Shown: positions 56,401 to 64,000 of the stretch, piece by piece | Position numbering within the stretch: position 1 is the stretch's first letter | Layout of the letters: every line of letters begins with the position of its first letter | Origin: Symsagittifera roscoffensis | Lineage: Eukaryota; Xenacoelomorpha; Acoela; Convolutidae | Assembly (NCBI RefSeq): GCF_963678635.1 | Contig: NC_087064.1 | Coordinates: forward strand, 49,645,346-49,709,345 | Reading direction: 5' to 3' | Length of the DNA stretch: 64,000 nucleotides | Translations under genes and position numbers: made by a program | The notes under the pieces: generated by a model | The model's database searches: none | The model's input: the letters and a program-made list of their open reading frames with translations, nothing else | What the model was told of the DNA's origin: nothing

Positions 56401-57224
56401 TTGACTCTCTGCCTCGACGTCTTTTCATTATCCCCCTCAGGATTCGCCAATGCGTTGCCTAGCCCTCTGTCTCTACTCTCTCCAGTTTGTGGCTCTGAAT
56501 TTGTCATAATCGCGAAGTCTTTTGACTGGCCCGGTGTGTTTGCTTCTTTGCTTATCGTTGTCACTACACCAAATTTGTCCATGGTTCCAGTCTCTCTTCC
56601 GACGTATGCCTCATTCTCCTGGATCTAACTATTGAGGCTGACTTGAGATCCAAAGTCCCCTTGCTCCTCTTCATCCTCTTCCTCCTGGGATTCACGTTCG
56701 TTTCCTGCGCCTCCTCCCATGGTGAATGGAAAGATGTTTCCGAAGGTGTTCTTCATTATTTCTGAGAACGATGACGACGTTGTTTGTTTCCCAGTTCCGC
56801 CTGCCATCATAGTGCTGTCTGTCGGAGATCTTCTCGTTGCCGCTATTTCAGTTGAGATGTCGGACAGTTCCGACATCTCCTCTCGATCCAATGTCCCGGT
56901 GGAAGTGGCAAAATCATGGCCTTGTTGTACCGGAGTGGACTCACTCGCCAGCCTTCTGCCTCTCCCTTCCAGTCCCTGTACTTCCTGGTCGTCGTTCATG
57001 GCATGGTCCCTATTGACCTCCACTTCTAACAGTTCTTTACGCTCTTCTGAGGTCTTCTGACTTCTCGTTTCAACCATTCTGCCTGAAACCGTCTCCTCTT
57101 TGTCGGACCGGGATCGCTTGATCCAATCCACAAAATGATCGGTCATCGTTTTTCTTTGCTTTTCAGGTATGAATTTCCTAGAGCTATTACCTCGTTTTGG
57201 TATCCTTGACTTATCTAGACTCAT
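53418..57224 (-). pseudogene. gag: gag and protease, copy B
   Basis: One reading frame from the ATG at 57224, broken by a TAG (56625-56627, Ser codon in copy A) and a TAA (56268-56270, Gln codon in copy A), then open to 53418. Order: acidic N-terminus with a bipartite basic patch; a coiled coil (SELERAVHIERESLREEINR onward); a Gly/Ser/Arg linker; capsid-like helices (CIDTWIEVMKLHFEEEDLSE, FLDDLEMLRRRSQ); two zinc knuckles CANCSSTDHHVSAC and CFFCNLEGHFKSDC, both CX2CX4HX4C; a Lys/Glu-rich coil; and an aspartic protease with LLDTGAVVSVMP and FILGRDFVRNFDV. Gag and protease are in one frame. Roles: capsid assembly, RNA packaging, polyprotein processing. Confidence 0.92.
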
Positions 57225-60172
57225 TCTCTATTTGTCACTTCTTAATGCCTATACACATAATTCGATTGCTAGTGATCTTATAGTTTGACTATAAATAACA
57301 ATGACACAACACAATAACTTTCACAAGATTCTATTAAATAGTGACCACGAATCCCTGTATGTTTTCAGAGTACAGTTTGTATAAAATATATTCACACTAA
57401 CCGATTATCGGTCGTAAGATTTGAAAACTAGCACAATATGATGTTATCAGTCAATTTAAAAGATAGTGTACTCACTGCCCAATCAAGCACAGTTTATGTT
57501 GATTTAAAATCAAAAACAAAAAAAATATATAATGACAGAATATGAATATCTCTATAAAAAAAACGTATGTGTAATGTACTTTTAGTCGGTCGCAGTACAA
57601 TAGTCGAACTTGTCTTTCAAAGAAAAAGCTTTCCCCGCTCGGTGCTGCACCAAACAGACAAAACTTTGAAGGCAGTAATTTTCTCAAGTGGGCGTCTATT
57701 GCACCCACCGAGTTCTGTGTTACCTATCTGCCTTCGGACTGCCCGAGCTAGACCTACTAAAATCCTCAGGGCAGTCACTTTTCACAAAAACGTATTATGT
57801 TACAATCCACACCAATGAATCACGCTCTTTTTAATATAGACTTAGTGTCGCGAATATCCGAGTTCGGACCTGTTTTGTTTTGGTCTGGTTCTTATTGAAA
57901 GGCAAGTTACCAGTGCAGTCACTGTTTCCTAGCATGTGTGCTAATAACCTATTACCTCTCACTTTAGTCTTTCTTTCACCTACCTAAGTCCTTTAATAAA
58001 ATAATACCCCTCCGGATTGGCACAAATAGGACCCTTCCGGACTAACAAAATCTAGACCCTTCCGGATTGGGACCCCTCCGAGTTAGTTAACACAAGACCC
58101 CTACGGATTTGGACCCCTCCGAATTAGCAACTATAAGACCCCTCCGGATTCGGACCACTCCTAACTTGAAAAAATTTTGACCCCTCCGGATTGGGAGCCC
58201 TCCGGTTCCGTAAAAGTAGCTTTTCGGAGATTTCCTTCTTTCAACCTATACCCCTCCGGATACGTTCTCCGATGCAATTTTGCTTTTTCAATTAACTAGG
58301 AAGGGTATGTACTACTTTCCTAGACCCTTCCGGGTTGAAGTTAAGCCTCTTATTTTACAATTCACACTAACGGTGAAGGGTCTTGTCGCTTGCCTAACTT
58401 CGGCTCGATTAAGGTTTTGCTGTGCCTTTAGCCTTCAATTTTCGTCTAGAACAGCGTAAAGTTACTTTATTCAACCGCTATTACCTTTTGGTAGGGGTAT
58501 AAGGGCTTTTCTAAAAAAAATTTATAAGACGTGAAGGGTGTACTCTTCCAAATTGAGGAATTTGCTAAAAACAATCTCAAAAAAATTTTCACGCTTACTT
58601 TTTGTGCAAAACTTTTGTCCCTATCAGTAAGCTCAGCTAATTTCTGATCTATTGGTACTAAGATCAACTCGATATGCTTAGTAGTTCCAAAGTTATTAAC
58701 CAAAACGTCTTTTTTTTAAAGTCAAGAAATTTCCCTCTTATAGGTTCCGCCTAATTTTTCCGCAAATCTGGTCCTTTCGACCTAAAAATTATTGATCCGA
58801 GCTCAGAAGGCCTATACTCTTCTAGTTCAATGCAAAAAATCCGATCTAAAACGCTTTAGTTGAAAAAATTTGCAAAAACTATGCTACCTGTACCCCTCCG
58901 GATTGATGAATCCACCAAATCAAACAAGTTAAGTTCGATTTCTCTGCAACCGGGAAGGCTTTCGGTTAGCGGGTTTTAAAACTTGTAGATTCACTAGTGA
59001 ACGTTGTCCGAACAACTGTTTTTACTGTTCTAACTCAAAAATTTCAAAAAATTCTCTGAATTTTTAGTGTTTCGGTTTCTCAAAAATCACGAAAATTCGG
59101 TTTTTTGTTCCAAATTAGTTCCAACCACTTCCGAACTAAACTTATCCGGTTCTATCTATTATGGTAGTGCAATTACGATGTAACACACTACTTTAGCGCT
59201 TTTTTCCGTTTCAAAAATTATCGATATCTCAAAAATCGCGACTTGTGGGGGGATCAAAATATCGCTATTTTGACCCTAAAAACCGGTCTGTTTTCGTTGT
59301 TTTCACTGAAAAACGATATAAGACTATTAAAATAGGTAAGTAATAATATTAGTAATAATATACCCCTCCGGGTTTGTTTAATATCCGAATTAAGGTACTT
59401 AACTCGGATATTCGCAGTTCGGTGAAGGGTCACTACAGTGCAGCACTGTCGAGCACCCCACAGATTACTATTTTACTTTTTGTACCAAAAGGGATACAAA
59501 ACTTGTTAACGATACCCAACAGTCAATTGTTGTTGTCGTTGAGCCCCTTCTTGTTGCTCCTTGTACTGCTTGCCGGATCAGTCTTCTCCCAACACCCTTC
59601 CGAATTGAGCGCAAATCAGCTGACCCTTCCGGATTGAGCGCAATTTATCATTAACGTGCTTAAATGCTCAAATAACCCTACAGTACAAGCCTCACAAACG
59701 GGCTACAAAACTGATCGTAACGATCCTGACTGATATAAATGTCTGTAACAAAAATATATCTATCAACAACAAACGGGGGAGTCGGATCACATCTTGTCTG
59801 GGGGGATGATTTCTACTGATTTTTTACTTTTTTTTTAAACTGTTTTTGGTTTTTTCGGTTATTTTTTATGTTTTTTGTTTTTCTTGGGTACTATACTACT
59901 TTTTGTTTGGTTTTATATATATCTTTAAGTGTTTTTGGTCACGAACCCCTCAGGGAACGACGGGACCGCGAAACCCCCCACCCTTCCTGGTTCGTGAATT
60001 TTCGGTCTTAACTAAGTTAAAAAGCTATTCACGGTAATCCGGAAGGCTTCCGCGTTCCGAACTACCCTTCCGCCCCGGCGGTTTAGGCCTATTAAGGGCG
60101 TTAATGTGAGCATCCGCTCGGCGCATAGTGCTCGTTAACGGTTCTGCCGGTCATGATGTTAAAAAAGAATAA
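57225..60172 (-). other. 5' leader of copy B with CCGGA(A/G)GGG motif array
   Basis: About 2.95 kb without a supported gene. On the plus strand the motif ACCC(C/T)TCCGGATT and close variants occur about 17 times, densest at 58005-58330 (12 occurrences), then near 58887, 59362, 59588, 59621 and 60064. Related copies lie in the LTR (60666, 60723, 61047). On the element strand the motif reads AATCCGG(A/G)(A/G)GGGT. It could be a packaging or protein-binding signal (inference). Confidence 0.7.
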
Positions 60173-60187
60173 CACCCAGGAGCGCCA
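60173..60187 (-). promoter_or_regulatory. Primer-binding site of copy B
   Basis: TGGCGCTCCTGGGTG on the minus strand, 12 bases inside the 5' LTR end. It begins with the TGG expected to pair with a tRNA CCA end and is repeated exactly after the LTR of copy A. The tRNA implied ends GGAGCGCCA; not identified. Confidence 0.7.
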
Positions 60188-60199
60188 TAAAAACATGTA

Positions 60200-61106
60200 T
60201 GTAACATTCGCCCGGAGGATACATATCGACGGAAAACAAAACTAAGTCTTAAGACGACTGGCTAACGTCTAAACAGAGCTTTGCATGCTTTTCACCGTCT
60301 CAACCAAGCCAGTACTTTTCGGTGGTCTTTTCTAACATCGGGTCGACAAAACGCTACTGCTTTCGGCTTCGGTCAAAACACTCAAAATAACTTAATTACA
60401 TGCAGAAATAGTGAGCTCATGGCTGGGTCTCAGTATCCCCAGACCACGAGGTCACTCCTAAAAACAGGGCTACTACTTATTATATTACTATTGTTTTTGT
60501 TCAGTAGATAAAAATAATCATCTCCATCGAAGATGGATCAACCCCTTCCCCCAACTCCTAGCTTCTCATCCTTATCAAAATGAATCCAGTTGTTAATTAA
60601 ATTCAAATCAGGACATGACAAGAAGCTAAAAGTCTTTATAAAAGGCTAAAAGTCTCAGTTCCGAAACCCTTCCGGATTCTTGAATCCACTGAATCAAGCT
60701 CGCTAATCTTGATTTCTTCTTAATCCGGAAGGCTGTCCTCCACCCTTCACCGTTGTCTGCAACAGCCTTGCAACTATTGTAGCGACACAATAGTTGCAAC
60801 TCAGAGTGCTCTCTGTTATTCCTGCAATCTGCTATTGTTTTTTCTCACAATTTTCGTACTTATCGTCCGCGCAACTAATGTTGTTCTGTTTTTCTTAGTT
60901 CTTTTTGCTAAAATGGCCGTTTCTGACGTTTCTCAGAAATGTTACGTAATCACTTCGAAAATTTAAAATTTAGCAATTTCCGAATCCTTTAACCTTCACG
61001 TTTTGTTCAATAGTTCCAATAACGTTCTTAATTCTTAATAATCACCAATCCGGAAGGCTCGCTGCTAAAATTCGAATTCTGCAGAGATTGCATTTTGGCC
61101 ATTCTG
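60200..61106 (-). repeat. 5' LTR of copy B (outer 14 bases missing)
   Basis: 907 bp matching the 3' LTR from TGTAACATTCG (60200) to GGCCATTCTG (61106). The last 14 bases that should carry TGTGACATTCGACC on the minus strand are absent and satellite DNA starts instead. The TATA-like box of the 3' LTR is altered here (GATAAG). Hairpin at 60768-60799 retained. Confidence 0.88.
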
Positions 61107-61704
61107 AATACTCAGAATACTTTATGCAGTAAAAATTAAATTTTCATTTATTAACATGAAAATTGTTTTAAAATTATTTCTTCAAAAACCTACTTGGTGC
61201 TTCATAGCCTTTTGTTTAAAATAATAACGACCAATGAAAAGATGCACAAGTCGTTCCCTTCCAAATCTGCAGTAAAATAGTTTGAAAACATAAACGACGG
61301 ACCGATCTACTACATGATATTAGGACGAATATTGAGAATACTTTATGCAGTGAAATTAAATTTTCATTTGTTAACATGAAAATAGTTTGTAGAAAAATTC
61401 TTGAAAAACCTACTTGGTGCTCTATAGCCTTTTGTACAAAATATTAGCGACTGATGAAAAGATGCACAAGTTATTCCCTTCCAAATCATCTATTTCCAAA
61501 AGAACTATTACAAAAATTAGTTAGTAAAAATTATAATGTAAGTTTTACGAAGTTTAAAAAAAATTTTTTGCTTCTCAAGAAACCATTTTTTCTTTATCAC
61601 AGCATTATCACCTAAAACATAACCAAAATTATTCGAAAACTAATATCATTCAAATTCTAATTTTTAAAACTTTATTTAACTTAAGTTTTAAAATGAAATT
61701 TTAT

Positions 61705-61835
61705 CAAGGCCTATCCTTGCTTTTCAAAAAATCACGTTTCATTTCAAAAACATATCATCAAGGTTTCCCTTGGATCTTTACTTTAAACTAAGTTGAATTC
61801 ATTTTCACTTGTATTATCTGATCATCAAGGCCTTG
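61705..61835. promoter_or_regulatory. Three CAAGG/CCTTG inverted repeats upstream of TATA, satellite unit 1
   Basis: CAAGGCCTATCCTTG (61705-61719), CAAGGTTTCCCTTG (61759-61772) and the perfect palindrome CAAGGCCTTG (61826-61835), each preceded by AT. Present in unit 2 with slight variation (second site near 62865, third near 62931) and again in unit 3. They look like binding sites for a dimeric factor about 90-220 bases upstream of the TATA box. Confidence 0.5.
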
Positions 61836-61922
61836 CTTGGATTAATCAGAACAACTTTTTTCTTCCCACCTCATAACTTAAATTGTCTAACGACCTCAAA
61901 CGTCGGTTCACTCATCAACCCT

Positions 61923-61930
61923 TATAAAAG
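61923..61930 (+). promoter_or_regulatory. TATA box, satellite unit 1
   Basis: TATAAAAG in CTTATAAAAGATCCAGG, 103 bases before the ATG at 62026. Kept at 63029-63036 in unit 2. Confidence 0.5.
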
Positions 61931-62025
61931 ATCCAGGACTAAAAAGATCTGAAAAACCCAGAAAACCCTGGTGGATAACTTTGCCCAGAAGATAAGATAG
62001 CAAAAGCTTACAAGAATTTTCACTC

Positions 62026-62205
62026 ATGAGTAGTTTTGACGCAATCTACTATGATATACAGCAAGATATGAAACTGGAATACAGAATAAGTAGAACTTCT
62101 CAAGGAATGTCATTATCCGAACGAAAAATATCTTGTCACCAATGTGAACTCGAATGTACACAAATTTTACAATCATTTGTATTAGCAATTTTGTATAAAA
62201 GTTAG
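62026..62205 (+). CDS. Short open frame of satellite unit 1, 59 codons, unknown
   Basis: ATG at 62026 to TAG at 62203-62205, starting MSSFDAIYYDIQQDMK, middle RTSQGMSLSER, then CELECTQILQSFVLA. It lies about 100 bases downstream of a TATA box and follows CACTC-ATGAG. Unit 2 has the same frame with the same length and no indel. Most differences between the two change the amino acid, so purifying selection is not evident. No family recognised. Confidence 0.35.
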   Translation: MSSFDAIYYDIQQDMKLEYRISRTSQGMSLSERKISCHQCELECTQILQSFVLAILYKS

Positions 62206-63028
62206 TAGGACAAATACTCAGAATACTTTATGCAGTAAAAATTAATCTTTCATTTATTAACATGAAATTTGTTATAAAATCTTTTTTTCAAAAACCTACT
62301 TGGTGCTTCATAGCCTTTTGTATAAAAAAATAGCGACCGATGGAAAGATGCACAAGTCGTTCCCTTCCAAATCTGCAGTAAAATAGTTTGAAAACATAAA
62401 CGACGGACCGATCTACTACATGATATTAGGACGAAAATTCAGAATACTTTATGCAGTGAATTTAAATTTTCATTGGTTAACATGAAAATAGTTTGTAGAA
62501 AAATTCTTGAAAAACCTACTTGGTGCTCTATAGCCTTTTGTACAAAATACTAACGACTGATGAAAAGATGCACAAGTCATTCCCTTCCAAATCATCTATT
62601 TCCAAAAAAAACTATTACAAAAATTAGTTAGTAAAAATTATAATGTAAGTTTTACGAAGTTTAAAAGAAATTTTTTGCTTCTCAAGAAACCATTTTTTCT
62701 TCATCCCAGCATTATCACCTAAAACATAACCAAAATTATTCGAAAACTAATATCATTCAAATTCTAATTTTTAAAACTTTTATTAACTGAAAATTTAAAA
62801 TAAAATTTTATCAAGGCCCATCCTTGCTTTTCAAAAAAACACGTTTCAATTTAAAACATATCATCAAGGTTTCCCTTGGATCTTTAATTTAACCTAAGTT
62901 AAGTTCATTTTCACTTGTATTACCTGATCATCAAGGCTTTGCTTGGATCAATCAGAACAACTTTTTTCTTCCCACCTCATAACTTAAATTGTCTAACGAC
63001 CTCAAACGTCGGTTCATTCACCAACCCC

Positions 63029-63036
63029 TATAAAAG
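63029..63036 (+). promoter_or_regulatory. TATA box, satellite unit 2
   Basis: TATAAAAG in CCTATAAAAGATCCAGG, the counterpart of 61923-61930. Confidence 0.5.
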
Positions 63037-63131
63037 ATCCAGGACTAAAAAGATCTGAAAAACCCAGAAAACCCTGGCGGAAAACTTCGCCCAGAAGATA
63101 AGATAGCACATGTTTACAAGAACTTCCACTC

Positions 63132-63311
63132 ATGAGTAGTTTTGGTGCAATCTTCTATGATATACAGCAAGATATGAAAATGGACATCAGAATAAGTAGA
63201 ACTTCTCAAGAAATGTCATTATCCGAACGAGAAACATCTCGTCACCTATGTGAACTCGAATGTACACAAATATCACAATCATTTGTTTTAGCAGTATTGA
63301 ATACTTGTTAG
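63132..63311 (+). CDS. Short open frame of satellite unit 2, 59 codons, unknown
   Basis: ATG at 63132 to TAG at 63309-63311, starting MSSFGAIFYDIQQDMK, middle RTSQEMSLSER, then CELECTQISQSFVLA. Collinear with the frame at 62026-62205. Three of the Cys positions vary between the units. Not a proven gene. Confidence 0.35.
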   Translation: MSSFGAIFYDIQQDMKMDIRISRTSQEMSLSERETSRHLCELECTQISQSFVLAVLNTC

Positions 63312-64000
63312 TACGACGAATACTCAGAATACTTTATGCAGTAAAAATTTAAATTTTCATTTATTAACATTAAAATTGTTTTACAAATATTTCTTCAAAA
63401 ACCTACTTGGCTTTAGAGCCTTTTGTATAAAATAATAACGACCGATGAAAAGATGCACAAGTCGTTCCCTTCCAAATCTGCAGTAAAATAACTTGAAAAC
63501 TTAAACGACGGACCGACCTACTACATGATATTAGGACGAATATTCAGAATACTTTATGCAGTGAATTTAAATTTCCATTTGTTAACATGAAATTATTTTG
63601 AAGAAAAATTCTTGAAAAACCTACTTGGTGCTCTATAGCCTTTTGTACAAAAAGATAACGACTGATGAAAAGATGCACAAATCACTCCCTTCCAAATCAT
63701 CTGTTTCCAAATAAAATATTACAAAAATTAGTTAGTACAAAATTATAATGTAAGTTTTACGAAATTTATAAGAAATTTCTTGCTTCTCAAGAAACCATTT
63801 TTTCTTCATCCCAGCTTTATCACCTAAAACATAACCAAAATTATTCGAAACTAATATCAATCAAATTCTAGTTTTCAAAACTTTATTTAACTTAAGTTTT
63901 AAAATAAAATTTTATCAAGGCCTATCCTTGCTTTTCAAAAAATCACGTTTCATTGCAAAACATATCATCAGGTTTCCCTTGGATTTTTAATTTAATCTAA

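Larger units (their letters stand above)
36588..61106 (-). mobile_element. Giant Ty3/Gypsy LTR retrotransposon, copy B (complete layout, 24.5 kb, inactivated)
   Basis: Read on the minus strand from 61106: 5' LTR, 12-base spacer, primer-binding site, ~2.95-kb leader, ORF1 (57224-47645: gag, protease, RT, RNase H, integrase, macro-like), gap, ORF2 (47248-38329), 3' UTR, polypurine tract, 3' LTR. LTRs start TGTGACATTCG and end CGAATGTTACA. The two LTRs differ at about 15 sites by eye over ~905 bp, so insertion is fairly recent. About ten premature stops and at least six frameshifts are spread over the coding regions. Gypsy assignment rests on the order RT-RNase H-integrase and the RT and integrase motifs. 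Confidence 0.92.
61107..64000. repeat. 1106-bp tandem repeat (satellite), 2.6 units
   Basis: AATACTCAGAATACTTTATGCAG starts at 61107, 62213 and 63319, exactly 1106 bp apart. Other landmarks keep the same spacing (TATAAAAG at 61923 and 63029). Within each unit the first ~440 bp contains a half-unit repeat: GAATACTTTATGCAGTGAA reappears about 220 bp later with the same 'cctacttggtgct' and 'agatgcacaagtc' blocks. The array continues past the window end and abuts the LTR of copy B. Confidence 0.9.

Noticed and set aside
56268-56627. The two stops in gag of copy B as programmed read-through sites
   Set aside because: Copy A has sense codons (Ser and Gln) at both places and there is no shared context after them, so they are ordinary nonsense mutations.

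Overview
The window looks like repeat-dense, AT-rich animal DNA, most probably from a nematode and possibly Caenorhabditis-like. The reasons are TTTTCTAG- and TTTCTATTCAG-type splice acceptors, short introns, long poly-C/poly-G tracts, a split trypsin-like gene, a eukaryotic tRNA without an encoded CCA end, and the retroelement families present. Species was not determined. No fully intact host protein gene was recognised; nearly all coding sequence belongs to decayed retroelements.

The dominant feature is a giant Ty3/Gypsy LTR retrotransposon family. Copy B (minus strand, 36588-61106, about 24.5 kb) is complete but inactivated. Its order is 5' LTR, primer-binding site, a ~3 kb leader full of CCGGA(A/G)GGG motifs, ORF1 (gag with two zinc knuckles, protease, RT, RNase H, integrase, then a macro-like domain), a ~0.4 kb gap with a strong splice acceptor, ORF2 (~8.9 kb, with an SGNH hydrolase domain, a second SGNH-like domain and a long unknown C-terminal part), 3' UTR and 3' LTR. 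Copy A (plus strand, 1-13836) is an older copy cut by the window start. It has lost protease, RT and integrase in one deletion but keeps gag, the macro-like domain, ORF2 and the 3' LTR, and it runs straight into another primer-binding site and leader. A third, much more diverged copy C (plus strand, about 25.4-32.8 kb) leaves an LTR/PBS relic and ORF2 C-terminal sequence, part of it in ~1.7 kb tandem repeats. A fourth fragment (34.18-34.62 kb) is the start of a related pol.

From 15.5 to 23.5 kb lie tandem, head-to-tail, minus-strand Penelope-like elements (RT plus GIY-YIG endonuclease). In two copies a PHD-type zinc finger sits between RT motifs B and C. Next come a tRNA-Arg(TCG) gene or relic with a damaged acceptor stem (23721-23793), foldback elements built of GAGCGGTTT repeats (23.5-24.8 and 33.6-33.9 kb), and a three-exon trypsin-like gene remnant (34928-35901, minus) whose catalytic serine position is Asp.

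The right end (61107-64000) is a 1106-bp tandem repeat. Each complete unit has a TATA box, three CAAGG/CCTTG inverted repeats and a 59-codon open frame. Copy B abuts this array.

Reading the parts together: in the intact ancestor, ORF1 would supply capsid and replication enzymes, while ORF2, probably made from a spliced RNA, would supply a large polyprotein with esterase-fold domains. All domain names are from reading motifs by eye; no searches were run.
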